A DNA stretch of 64,000 bases. It comes from Polytrichum commune. Its lineage: Eukaryota; Streptophyta; Polytrichopsida; Polytrichales; Polytrichaceae. The stretch spans positions 34,350,001 to 34,414,000 of the forward strand of contig OX485806.1 of NCBI GenBank assembly GCA_950295325.1, read 5' to 3'. This document shows, piece by piece, positions 23,563 to 35,025 of the stretch (within the stretch, counting starts at the first letter, position 1; the number at the start of each line of letters is the position of its first letter). The notes beneath the pieces were generated by a model. It was not told the origin of the DNA, searched no databases, and was given only the letters and a program-made list of their open reading frames with translations. Made by a program: the position numbers and the translations under genes.

Positions 23563-26500
23563 CTACAAATCCCACCGTTTTTTCATTCTAAACAACAAAG
23601 CACCCGACTTTACATCATCCTGAGGCACTTGTAGCATAACTTGCAGCTTGCATTTCCTAGGTGCTTTCTTGGCCCCTGCATCCTCCTTTCCTACCTGTGT
23701 TCACCCAACATAGACTACATCAATATTTGGCAATGCATAGAAGAATTTGAACACCAATGGAGCTTAGTAGGTAGATAGGTCTTTAACCAGTCACTTTCCT
23801 AGAAGGCCACTTCTTCTAGGATGTGATACGCGATTGGTACCAGATGATTAGCAAATCCAAATTGAGGCCATAGCCACTTTCCTAATAAATTTCAGATTCT
23901 CAGAATGAAGATTCCTGTGCTCATAAAATGGTCATATAGGTCCCGCAATTACATTGACTATTGAGCCTAGAATGGTTAACATATTTTAAGTACATAGTCC
24001 AATCTTGTTTGAACACATGTCTTCTTGGTATCCATTCTTGGAGCCACACCACATACCACTCAAATAAAGCTGTCCGACTACTCGAAGTGACTGAATCAGA
24101 CATGTATACCTTAAACTGGTTGCGCTTTGCAATTGGTAAAAAGAAGAAACCCACATAGATAAAACATTCAATATCTTACTTAGTGTGGGCCTGATCACAC
24201 TGAGCAGCCAAATATACAAAATTATGCTTGTATGCAAAGAAACACATCGTCCTGTCAAGTTTTTAATACATAAGAGTGCCACCCTATTTGGAAAAGGCTC
24301 ACAACATAGACTTTCAAGTCTATAAAGTGTACATCAGTTTATAATACTTAATTTGAAACAGGTCCTGAACTAGTCCAAATTATACCTTCACATGTGTATG
24401 TGTACACACGTGTACATGTCATACGTCATACATGTACATGGAATTTTATAATATTTGTCATGAAATTACATCCAAAATCCAAACCCAATGTGGAGATCTT
24501 TGATGAATCTTAAGGAACAGAGTGTAAAATGGATACTCTGGGACAATAAAAACATAGTAATGAAGGAGTCAGAATTCAAACCTAAATGTTGTAAGGGACT
24601 AAGGCCTTGAAGTAACACCTTTCTTTATGTGACCTATTTTTAATCCTTAAGCCGTCAACAAAGTGAGTGCAACAGTGCCATCAAGTAAGTCATTGTAAAA
24701 AGAAATTAATCATGTGACATTAAGCATAAAATAGCACCACTTCGGCCATTTATAACAATGGTGAAAGAAGAATGCAAGAATGCTTATAGAAGAGCACCAA
24801 CATTGACCAACCACCAAAGTTTTTTGGGGATCTATCCGCTCAATGAGGCGATGTGAAGTGATCCACAAAAGGGGTACAACACCTTCATTTAATAGAAGAT
24901 CCTCACCAAAAAATAAGGTTGAATTTGTGGTGATTCTCACTTAGCAATCAAACATCAATAGACCCCTAGTGGAGAGTAGAAGGCTCTTTCCTTAAGACAG
25001 CTTTACAAATTTCTGTAGGTTGCATATGAATTCATTTTTAAATTTTATTTTTGGTAGACTATAGATTTGCTAATCTATGGAATTTTTTTGATTTTTTTCT
25101 AAGCTACTGAACCTTCCAGAAATATAAAATTTTCTTAAACTGTCATTTGAAGGCCTCGGTACCTCAGTACCAAAAAACCATTTGTAACACAATCCTTGCC
25201 CACCCTCACAATAATTTTTATTAGGCATATTTTGTTTTCTAAAATCAGCCCAAGGAACTGCAATCGTGAGGTTCAGAACACGTACCCAAATTGAACTCCA
25301 GTACAAGCGGACATCTGAGTCATAGCCTAGCTTGATTTTGAAGTCCTCATTCGGTTTGTGCTTATATACAGCACTCCAAGATAAAGTCTCAAAATTGTGG
25401 AAATAACTGGACATAAACAGGTCATTGTGAAAGTTAGCAACTGGCTTTCTTTCGTCTAAGGGGCTCTATTGTATGCCTTTACACACATTTCTATGAGTCT
25501 TCACCAAGCCCAATATCATATTTTTCATATTTATGAGTAGTTTATTATTGAAACTTCATCTAGTACATTATCTCATGTCAAGGAGAAAATAACAATATAC
25601 TGATGTGTGACATTCATGATCAAGAAACTAGGTATCTATTTATAAGTAAGCGCACCCATAAAGTGTATTTAAGTCCAAACCTTCAATTAAAATGAGCTAT
25701 TCAACCAATCTAAAAAGTGTATTTGATGGATGAGTTAACTCTAGATAGGGTCACTTTAGACACAATTAGCTTAAAATAGAAGTATGTTGCTCAACGACAT
25801 GCTTAAGGGTTCACAGATTTGTTCATGGCACTTTGCATGCATCTCATTATGACACCTCCTTTAATAGACATGATTTACTACCTATATGCTCAAAGATGTT
25901 AAAATGTTTTGAGCCCTTTTTTCATTTTCCCAACGAGTCCCTTGGGCATGCCTACAACAGGCAAGCATGCTCCTTCCTCCCAATCATGTTATGCTAAAAA
26001 GGTTCAAAACTCTTATTTGCCGAGATACATAGTAACTTTGCAAAATCTAATAGAACCTGAGTTTGTTTTGAGGTCCAAATTGGCGCTTGAACGCAAGAGT
26101 TGGGGACAGTTCAGGCCACGACACTGATGGTATCAGTGTCAACTCTTCATCCTGTAATCAAAAAGCAAGAGTTTGATCAGTCCACAATGGCAAAGCTCAC
26201 GTAAAATTACAGCAAAACCTTCCTACAAACACAACCCTCGGAGAAAGTTGCTATGAACTTTTTGGCCATATCATTTGTTCATCATGAACACTGTGCACTT
26301 TCTATCCTGACATAGGAATGCAAATTTCCTACAGAATGGCACCAAGGACAAAATGTAAAACTTCATATACTTCCCTTCTGTGATGCTTTCCAACTAATCC
26401 AAAAAAACCCTTTAGGTAGACAACCCTTCTTCGGTTACTTGTCTTGATCAGACGACTATATTTGAGTGGTATGTGGTATGGTGTGGCTCCAAGAACAGAT

Positions 26501-28830
26501 ACCAAAAAGACATGTGATTAAAATAGATTGGATACATGCTCCAAATATGAAGACCATTATATAGGCCCTTAATTGGGCGGACCTATATGACCATTTAATG
26601 AGCACAAGAATATTCACTTTGATAATAATTAAGATATTCATGTGAGCTCCAAAAAGTATGACAAAAGTTTCTACTAACTCAAACATCTTGTACTAATCAC
26701 ATGTTTCTACAGATAGACCAAACAGATCCCATAACCAGCCCAATAGATTTCAATCTGATTATCCATGATATTATTCATCAACGATCAGGAGTAAAACATT
26801 CAGAGGTACATTTTAAGAAAGTAAAAACATTGTCTCAAAATGGAATATATATTTACCTTAAATGTGTACTTTAGAGTTGCATTCTCATCCGTATAACTTG
26901 CTACAACTTGACCGTTTAAAAGACTCCCACCAAAAAAGCCACTGAGAGCAATAGCTCGTTCTTCGTCTTTCTCCACTTCTTCGGCCCTCAACTCGCCAAT
27001 TGGAAAGGTGCAAACTACTTTTGGCTGCATTTGGACATACCACCCTTTCCAGATTAGTACAAAATTCACCTTGTGCAAACCCAAACAGATGTTAAAATCC
27101 ATCAAAATAAGTATGGATTTCAACAAGTTTATGCTCAACTTGATCCGACTAAGTCACAAGTACTACACTATATATCTGCTTTAAGTGTGGGCCATGCTAT
27201 TCATCGCTGACCCACGACAGTGAACATTAGACTAATAATTGCAGGCCACATCATTTTTTAGTAACACTGTTCTAATTGAGCTTTATTTTCGTGGACCGTG
27301 TGATTTTTCATAATTTTACATCAATGTGGGTTAGTACTATTAGAACAAAAAAGTTAGTCATTGCTATGACAAGAGGCTTCAGTAATTTGTAACAAGACAA
27401 CATATCAACATTCAAGAGTTGGACTAATAATGTGGCCCATGATAAAAATGTGGCACATTATTTCTAATGCCACATTAAATCAAATATTTAGTGCACTTAG
27501 CTACACTACCAGGATGTTTCAAAGTGAAATTTGGTGTCTTTGAATCCAAGGCATTTGAGAAAAAGGACATTTATGGTGAAATCAAAACTCTAGGCAGTCA
27601 CAGGGGAAACATATCTCTTGCAACACTAAAAATTGAGAAAAATCAGCATGACAAGAAGGATGACTTTGCCACATACCAAAGTAGCAGATGGAATATCAGA
27701 AGATACTGCAACCCTGTACTTCAAACTCGATGTATGTGCCTGAAGCTTCAGTTCCCCTTGCTGGGCCTGTCAAAAGGAAAATACATTCAGGCCAACCCTT
27801 CAAAACACTGCATCAGGGACTAGATAAGTAGTGTAAAAAAACCTACCGTTAGCATTGCTGCATATAATCTTAATCTTGGAAGTTGTACAGAAACAGCGAT
27901 GATGTCATTTGGGATTTTATTTTTGGTGATACAAAGAACAAAGATGATAAGGACACATTGCGAAGGGGCACTTTACACCAGAGCTCAAGGCCCATCACCA
28001 TTAAAATCTATAATCTCTCAGTTCTGGGAAATGCCTAGGATGGTTCCACTTCACTTTACTCTATAGCTTGAGGACCAAGGAAGTTTTGAATGGATGAACA
28101 AACCTACATGCCTACATGGCATATGTTCTGTGGTTTACTAGATTTTGCATCAAGCCAACCTCAAAGAGGTGAGTCCAACACAAACCCAAGAGACCATGAC
28201 ACTTCAAAAATATTACAGTCCATGCTTTAATATAACATATTGTGTAGGAGGGCCAACATGAATAGGATGATAACGAAATAGCTTTCAGTTGAGAGACTGG
28301 TGGCATGCATCTTACAGAACACTTGGAAGGCCCATGCCCACACAAAACTCAAGTTCAATTCTCCAAGATACAGCCTTCAGATAAGTTTTAAGGGTCCTCA
28401 CAACTTCATGGTCATCGTGTAAAGTGGCCCTAAGATTGCAACTCAAAGATGACACTCTTATTACAATGACAACTAGGACAAATTCAGAAGGAGGGCTTCC
28501 AACCTTGACGTCCTGCAAGTATTTAACTTGAAGATTTCGCCCAACATCAGCCTTTAGCGTAACAAGTGCATTTCTGTCCTCAGGATCATATATCACGGAT
28601 AAATACTTTGTGACCACACCCAACAAAGGGTAACGTAAGTCTCCAGATGCCTCTCTTTGGAATGATCCTGTAATTTTTGCTAGCCCATTGAAAATGCGTG
28701 ACGAGAATTTGTTGACAAACACACTCCCTTCAGAATCATACTCTGTTGATAGTTTTGCGGTTGCATAACGTCGCCAATCTACTTGAGGAAACGTGCTGAC
28801 CTCCTGTGGTCCACCCATGATTGCCACCAT
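23563..28830 (-). CDS. OEP37: Outer envelope pore protein 37 (chloroplast beta-barrel channel), six coding exons
   Basis: Chloroplast outer-envelope beta-barrel channel; family members form cation-selective pores. Exons on the minus strand: 28830-28504, 27766-27677, 27024-26857, 26151-26057, 25406-25286, 23694-23563 (stop TAG). All introns are GT-AG and phases match (0, 0, 0, 2, 0), giving about 310 residues, close to the usual 330-345. Family landmarks in order: STEYDSEGSVFVNKFSSRIF (N-terminal strands), DVKAQQGEL, CTFPIGEL, FFGGSLLNG, SYTDENATLKYTFK, LAFKRQFGPQNKLSYFHNFE, WSAVYKHK, KLGYDSDVRL, LQVPQDDVKSG and the C-terminal FRMKKRWDL. No cleavable signal peptide, as expected for an outer-envelope barrel. 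Start chosen at the first ATG after an in-frame TAA immediately upstream; ATG at 28818 is an alternative. Introns hold transposons (see separate entries). Identity is very secure. Confidence 0.93.
23760..24170 (-). mobile_element. Family B element in intron 5 of OEP37
   Basis: Inverted relative to 26410-26710: GAAGATTCCTGTGCTCAT, TGGTCATATAGGTCC, AGCCTAGAATGGTTA, CATAGTCCAATCTTGTTT, TTGGAGCCACACCACATACC. Lies between coding exons 5 (25286) and 6 (23694). Confidence 0.7.
26410..26710 (+). mobile_element. Family B element in intron 3 of OEP37
   Basis: Contains GGTAGACAACCCTTCTTCGG, TATTTGAGTGGTATGTGG, GGCTCCAAGAACAGATACCA, GGACCTATATGACCATTTAA and GAGCTCCAAAAAG in the family order. Lies between coding exons 3 and 4. 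Confidence 0.7.
27966..28430. mobile_element. Family C MITE in intron 1 of OEP37
   Basis: Left end GGGGCACTTTACACCAGAG and right end TCATCGTGTAAAGTGGCCC are diverged family C termini. Internal blocks AAGGCCCATCACCAT, TGCATCAAGCCAACCTC(A)AAGAGGT and TGGTCATCGTG match the copies at 8306 and 33628. Right flank TAA. Confidence 0.7.
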
Positions 28831-28930
28831 TTACCTGGTGGCTACAATATGTATCAAACACACACAAACCAACAAATTCATCAAAATTCACAACAATGTT
28901 AAGTGCAACCATATGAAGTTCTTGTAATAA

Positions 28931-29709
28931 TAGAGTTATCCTCTAACTCAACAAGACTTTTGGTCAGGAGTTGGTTGATTTGTATTCAACATTTTTTATG
29001 TTCAGTAAGTTTTTGGTGCATCCTTGGAGATACTGTGGAGGTTTGAATGAAAAACATTCTATATCAGTTCATCAAGAGTCAAACTCCTTTTGGCATGGCA
29101 AGAGGTGATAAAATGAGTTCGGTCCTCAATGAACCAAAATAGGTTGCACTTTCATTTAAATTCAATCACTACCTCCCACCATGCATCAAAAATGGAAGAA
29201 AGAAAGAAAGAAAGACGACTCTCCAATGTTGCCACCAACATGCAGTTATGGTGTTGCCTCATTTTTTAGTTGGTTTAAGTTTATATATAATCCCGAAACA
29301 AATATTGAAAGAATTAGAAGGCCCCAAAGACTATTGCCTCCTTTCAAAGGTGAAAACCTTGAAGGGGCAAGGACAAGCTGGCCGGCACCTATCCTCCCCC
29401 AAGGGCAAGCCCCTATGTTCCCGCAAGGCTAGTTGAAATTTCCAGTTCACCGAAATATCCCCACTATGATTAGGTGGACCATAGGTGATAGGGTGCACCA
29501 AAAATCAAGTGCTAGGAAGGTCACCAATCCGACTAAAATTCCAGCCTTAAACGGCTAAACCTTGAAAATTCCATGGGATCCACCTTGGGTTTAAGCAACT
29601 CTTCACCACAAATAGAAAGAGATTATTGATTTTGTATAAAAGCAAAGGGGAATCATATGGGAAACAAACTCCTGACCAAAAGACCCATCAAGTTAAAGGA
29701 TAAATCTAT
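28931..29709. mobile_element. Family G inverted-repeat element with internal extra sequence, inferred OEP37 leader intron
   Basis: The left terminus TAGAGTTATCCTCTAACTCA with GACTTTTGGTCAGGAGTTGG is mirrored at the right by CCTGACCAAAAGACCCATCA...GGATAAATCTA. Compared with the 353-bp copy at 61993-62345 it carries about 430 bp of extra DNA beginning near a GAAA repeat at 29200. Short open frames inside it are not genes. Confidence 0.65.
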
Positions 29710-30066
29710 TGCTTGACACACATACAACTAGGAGAAGTGGGTGCAAAAACTATGAGGAAAATGGCTAACTATTTGGATTTGCTAATCATCTTGAACTTAT
29801 TCCATGTTTCATATCCTATAAGTGGGTGCCGAGCTAAAACTGTTCATTTTACTCCCATTTCTCTTAGGTCAGCACAGGAAACACATGATTGACAACGAGA
29901 CCCACATTGTTCTAGTTTTGGGTTGCATACAAACATTCGTCTAACCCAAGTCTTTAATAAGTTTACAGAAATGTATGCATTCTCCCAAAAAAAAATTAGT
30001 GGTTGATGTGGCATACAGAGGTACTGACAGGTCCTGAACACAATGCAAGTCTCCTTGATGGTGGCA

Positions 30067-30375
30067 AAGAGAGGTAAGGTAGACAACCCTTATTCAGTTA
30101 CTTTTCTTTTTAGAGAAACTATATTCAAGCAGTATGTGGTTTGGTGTGGCTCCAAGAACACATGCCAAAAAGACATGTCTTTAAAAGAGATCGTACTGCG
30201 TGATAACTATTCTAGGCTCAATAGTCAACATATTTTAGGGGGGACCTATGTGACCAATGAGCACATGAGTCTTCAATTTGAGAATAAGATATTCATTTGA
30301 GCTCCAGAAATTATGAGAAAAGTGGCTATGGCTTCAATTTGGATTTGTAATCATCTTGCACTAATCATGCAGACT
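30067..30375 (+). mobile_element. Family B element, inferred OEP37 leader intron
   Basis: GTAGACAACCCTTATTCAG, CAGTATGTGGTTTGGTGTGG, CCAAGAACACATGCCAAAAA, TATTCTAGGCTCAATAGTC and TTTGAGCTCCAGAAATTATG follow the family order. A further short family B fragment lies near 29740-29825. Confidence 0.65.
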
Positions 30376-30479
30376 AGTCAGAAAAAGTAACCATTTAAGA
30401 CACATCCACCCAAGTGAAGAATGCAAGTATAAAATGACCTTAGAGCTTCCAGGAAGCCCTGAAATTGCCTCATGATAGC

Positions 30480-31790
30480 CACAAGCCGAGGTTGATGTAA
30501 ATGACACATTTGAACAGTTACACGCAGGTTTGGATTGCTCATAATAAAAACCTACACATAATTCAGAGCTCAAAAACGAAATTCACCCCCACACAGTATT
30601 TGAATGTGTGCCCGAGAGTTGGGTGAGGAATCTAATTGCTCCAGTCAGAAGGTTTTCTTGTAACTAAGAAAGGAAATGTTGTGAAAGTAAAGTCTTCTCA
30701 AAAGTATAGAATTCAGGTTCAATTTTTTGACAATGCACCTGTCTAAAGTGAAGAGAATAGACCAGATTCCTGAAAGACCAGACGGTTTTCCAAGCCACAG
30801 CTGAGTTGGCCCTATTTGACAGTTTCATCTTTCCAACAACAGCAACGCCCATGTCTGGATTGCTCATCATAAGATCCATGCACAAGTATACAAAGCTCAA
30901 AAACGAGTCCACCCCAACACAACGGTTTTTAAAATGTGCCCAAAAGTCAGATGGGGAATCTAAATGTTCCAAGTGGTAAGAATTCCTTGCAATGCAGTTT
31001 AGAAATGAAATTGGTCTGAAAGCGGAGAGTTCTTAAAAGCCAAGAATTAATCATCCCATCAAACACATTATCCCAAAGACCACCTTTCATCCAAGGGTTT
31101 CCAAGCCATAGCTGAGATTGTCCTGATTGACAGATTCCAACAACAGCAACACACAGGTCTAGATTCCTCTAGATTGCTTGTACTAAAAAACTGGGCGCAT
31201 AATAAATCAAGCTCAAAATTTGAATCCACCCCCACACGGTGGCTTTTGAGATGTGCCCAAGAATGAGGTGAGGACACTAACTGCTCCAGCGAGTAGACTT
31301 CCTTGTAATACAGTAAAAAAATAAAAAAATAAAAAAATAAAATAACTGTTGCGAAAAGCAGAGAAAATGTTCTCAAAAACAGAGAAATGAAATATCAAAG
31401 GTATTCCGCACGTATAAATCAGAGCTCAAAATTTGAGTCCGCCCCCACACAGCAGTTTTTAAACCCCCAAAGAGCTTCTTCTATCTAGTTATAAAATCTT
31501 CACCAGGTCTACCATCGACAATGCACCTGGCTGAAGTGAAGATTAGAGAAGCGCCCAGAATCCCCGAAAGAGCAGAGGGTTTTCTAATCCAAAGATGAGG
31601 TTGCCCTAATCGACAGATTCATCTATTCAAAAACCAGCATCACACAGGTGTGGATTTCTCATCATAAAAATTCACACGCATCAATCAGAGCTCAAAAGTT
31701 GAGTCCACTTCCCCCTTCCCAAGGTGGTTATTAGAATGTGACCAGGAGTTTGGTGAGGAGTCTAATTGCTCCAGCAAATAGACTCTCATG
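30480..31790 (+). repeat. Diverged tandem repeat, about five units of 220-330 bp
   Basis: The anchor AGCTCAAAA occurs near 30567, 30893, 31210, 31433 and 31688. Around it most units have TGGATTGCTCAT(A/C)ATAA before and CCACCCCCACAC..., ATGTGCCCAA(G/A)AG, GGTGAGGA(A/G)TCTAATTGCTCC after. The array lies upstream of the OEP37 coding exons, probably within its leader intron. No coding function. Confidence 0.75.
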
Positions 31791-32430
31791 TCTTATAGAA
31801 AGAACTGTTCTCAACAGCAGAAAGGTAATTACTCCATCAAAGACATTATCCCAAAGAGCTTCTTCCATCATTCCTGCACAGTTGAAATGTTCTATAGGTC
31901 CACCATTGACAATGCACCTTGCTGAAGCCCAGAATCCCCCAAAGAGCAGAGGATGCTAAAATTCAATTTTTTTATATACAAATAAAATAAAATAAAACAG
32001 CCACAGAAGCTGCCTTCCTTTCACCCTAATATACCTTCCCATATGAAGAAAATTTTCAGCCCAATAACCTACACAGACGTACATCACCATCACTCAAGGC
32101 ATCCAAACCCGAGCTAAAAAAAAATGCCATCAACAAAACCCAATGCCACTCTCGCGTTACACATTCCACCCCATCGAAACCGGTCAAATGGCAGCTCTGA
32201 GATTCTTCCTACACTACAAAAAAGGGTACTCCAAAACACCATAAAACCCAAAAATCCCACCAACGTGACCCACACCCACCCATAACAGCAAAAGCGCCCC
32301 AAATCGCCAACTGCACGCATCCCAACTCCAGAAATTGGTCTAGGACACAAACCCAGCACCCGGAGTCCCGAAACATAGCCAGATCAAAAAATGAAACAGA
32401 CTAAACGGGTTTCAAAGGCCTCCTTTTCAC

Positions 32431-32720
32431 CTGAGAGGCAAGCGGATCGTGAAAGTGGCGAGATGAGTCGAAGGTCGGTTGGATGTGCGAGGATCAGGAT
32501 CGGGGTTTGAATGTTGGCACCATCGGCAGGGGCATCCGTCGGAGCGAAATTCGAAAGAATAATATGCAGGGAAGAATGGAAGAAAGGGAGGGGAGGAGAA
32601 GAGAAGGGTGAAAGGCTTGAGGGTTTGAAAGAGAAGAGGCAAGGCCAGGCGATGGGCATTCCCTTCCCACTCGGCTTCTTCGGTGAAGCCAGCCAATCAG
32701 TGTGGGCGCCACGTGGACCC
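32431..32720 (-). other. Inferred 5' leader exon of OEP37
   Basis: A GC-rich, CT-rich block on the minus strand ends in CTTGCCTCTCAG with a GTGAAA donor at 32430. A matching acceptor (ATTGTAG) lies about 20 bp upstream of the OEP37 start codon, so a leader intron of about 3.6 kb is plausible. The block itself has open frames (up to 136 codons) but none resembles the OEP37 N-terminus; I read it as untranslated. Transcript data are needed to confirm. Confidence 0.45.
32691..32716 (-). promoter_or_regulatory. CCAAT and G-box motifs in the inferred OEP37 promoter region
   Basis: CCAAT occurs at about 32692-32696 (+ strand) and the palindromic G-box CACGTG at 32710-32715, just upstream of the inferred leader exon. 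G-boxes are common in light and clock-regulated plant promoters. Function is inferred from motif and position only; no clear TATA box seen. Confidence 0.3.
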
Positions 32721-33006
32721 TCAGAATGGCAGGACCTTGACCTTACCTTACGCTTTCTTAGTATTTGCTCTTGAGACCATTGGTCTGGACACAAAGTTGT
32801 TTAGTTTTTGTTGTCATCCTCCATGCATGCATTTGGAATCTTATGTAAGCTATATCGTAGAGGGCTCTCTATTCCATCTTTACGTGTGCCAGAATGTAGT
32901 TTTCATGTAGGATACAAGTGGTCTTATCGAATGTGAGCATGACACATGGTAAGATTTGAGGGGGAAATAATTATCGTGTGTCGGAATAGAAAGACCTCTA
33001 CGGTAA

Positions 33007-33400
33007 ATGCAATTGTTGCACCTAAGAACAATCCATCAAAACACAATACATTTGCCAATGGGCCACCCCACCGAATGGGTAGAAGAACCACAACTCCTCC
33101 ACCTTGACAACCAACCCATCCTAACCGCATCCTCACCAAACACTATAGAATTTACCTATTGCCGTGACAGATTTCATGGCACCACCATTCATAAAAAAAT
33201 CCAACAAATATAGCCCCCTAATACAAACACTTAGAGACAATGGATGGAATGTCAACCCCGTCATAGCCATCATTGTTGGTGTTCGAGGAGCCATACTCAA
33301 ACACTCAATAAGAGCGCTCAAACACCTAAAAATACCATCACCCAAAATCACATAACTCATGAAACAATCACATCAAATATCTCACATCCTTAGTACTCAA
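33007..33400 (+). pseudogene. Broken retroelement ORF fragment (reverse-transcriptase-like)
   Basis: Two plus frames join across an A-run near 33195: EFTYCRDRFHGTTIHKK, then NKYSPLIQTLRDNGWNVN...GVRGAILKHSIRALKHLKIP, ending at a stop at 33355. The D-x-G-W-x-V-x-P...GVRGAI pattern recalls reverse-transcriptase-derived ORFs seen widely as debris in plant genomes. Related C-terminal pieces may lie at 19839-20072 and 45250-45298. Only a fragment; no catalytic YxDD motif in view. Confidence 0.3.
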
Positions 33401-33627
33401 CAACAACCAAGCACCCATGGAGTTGCCATGAGGAGGAACCCCCCCCCCCAAACCCTTTTTGTTTTGAAACAAGTTACTAAAAGGAACCCACCCTTCGAAA
33501 GGATGGAAGTAACCTTACCTTGAAGCTTGGTAAAACATGATTAGGATAAGAAATAATGGGCTCCCATTCACGCTGGTGTCAATTAAGCACCGACATTCAT
33601 TTTATTTTATTTTATTATTGCACCTAA

Positions 33628-33963
33628 GGGCCACTTCACACATGAGATTAAAGGCCCATGACCATTGCATTCTAAGATCTCACATCGGTTGAAAAAACCG
33701 AGACTGTCCAAGTTCACTTCACACTAGAAGGTGAAAGAAAGAAATCATCATAACTGAAAAGTCTACATGGATACCTACATGACACATTGTGGATAATGTT
33801 CCATGGTTTATCGGAATTTGCATCAAGCCCACCTCCAAGAGGTAGGCTTGACACAAAACCTTGCAAACAATGTCAACAACAACAATTGGTACAGCTTTGG
33901 ATGAGAGTCAAAGGCCCTCCCAATTACATAATCACATTCCTTGGCTCATATGTGAAGTGGCCC
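33628..33963. mobile_element. Family C MITE, 336 bp, with TAA target duplication
   Basis: Left end GGGCCACTTCACACATGAG, right end CTCATATGTGAAGTGGCCC, flanked by TAA at 33625-33627 and 33964-33966. A 3-bp TWA duplication plus GGGCC termini is the signature of PIF/Harbinger-type elements. Non-autonomous. Confidence 0.85.
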
Positions 33964-34009
33964 TAAATAATAGTAGATTCATGTTGTAAAATAGATGGAT
34001 CTTAAATGG

Positions 34010-34350
34010 TTATTTTATTCTCACTAGCCAACTTCTTCTATGATTAGTACGAGATGGTTAGCAAATCCAAATCAACTCCGCAACCAGTTTCCTTGTAATT
34101 TTTGGACCTCATATGAATATCTAATTCACTACCAAAGTGAAGATTCTTGTGCTTAGTGTCGGTCCGTCAAACATGCTTTCCCAATTGTGTTAATTATTGG
34201 ATCTAGAATGATTATCATTTTTTTAGCACATAGTCCAATCTTTTTTTGGTATTTGTTCTTGGAGCCATAATCAACCACATACCACTCAAATATATAGGTG
34301 TTTGATTAATATGTAATGTGATTGAGTTAGGCACATCTACCTTAGTGCCT
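34010..34350 (-). mobile_element. Family B element
   Basis: GTTAGCAAATCCAAATCAAC, GAAGATTCTTGTGCTTAGTG, GGATCTAGAATGATTATCAT, GCACATAGTCCAATC and ACCACATACCACTCAAATAT match the inverted family B order as at 23760-24170. Confidence 0.65.
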
Positions 34351-35025
34351 TCGAATAGGCAATCTAGTCCCAAAAATGCTTGAGAAGCTAGAAAATGGTT
34401 GTTACAACTCGCGAGTGATTTTCAAAGATTCTTTCATCAAGGCAAAACATTGTTTCCCCAAGGGGATCCCAACATAACATTATTTAGCTGAGTATGGAGA
34501 ATGCATGGGGCCAGGAATAAGTCAAGAACTATACCATGGTTATTCTCTTGGCAACCAACATTGGTATCTTGGATTCAACATGATAAACTCGGGTGAACAT
34601 TGTCATTAAATATTATTAGAATGGAACACTAATAGCAACTGAATAATGTTATGAATGTGAGAGGAGGTGGGAGTTTCTTAAATGAGGATATATACTTGAA
34701 GTGAAGGACTCAACAAAATCATATTGGTTTGTTTAATCATGTGAGAAGGAGAGGGGGGTCACATGTTCAAAAAGGCATTAAGAATTATGGTCTTGACATG
34801 TGCATAACCTTGAGGAACTTGGTCGCAAGGTTGGTCCTTTTTTTGGGTAGGATTGTATGTCAATTGATCAAAATCGGGGGTTTCAAGCCTTGCATATTTA
34901 AACCTTTGTCTTCAATTGGGATTGAAAACAAACAATTCTAACACAAAAATATGACCAATATGACACCAAGCTCCCAAGATTACGCACATGTCAAGGCTCA
35001 AAATTCTTTTACCTTGGACTACCAC
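34351..35025. other. Intergenic; contains part of a family F-like repeat
   Basis: From about 34740 the sequence (TATGGTCTTGACATGTGCAT, GTCAAGGCTCAAAATTCTTT, ACCTTGGACTACCA) resembles family F at 53140-53370. It is interrupted by the 716-bp element at 35026-35741. Confidence 0.45.

Noticed and set aside
32384-32794. Coding first exon of OEP37 or a separate 136-codon gene
   Set aside because: No similarity to the OEP37 N-terminus, and an in-frame stop precedes the start codon in the first coding exon, so the block is more likely untranslated leader.
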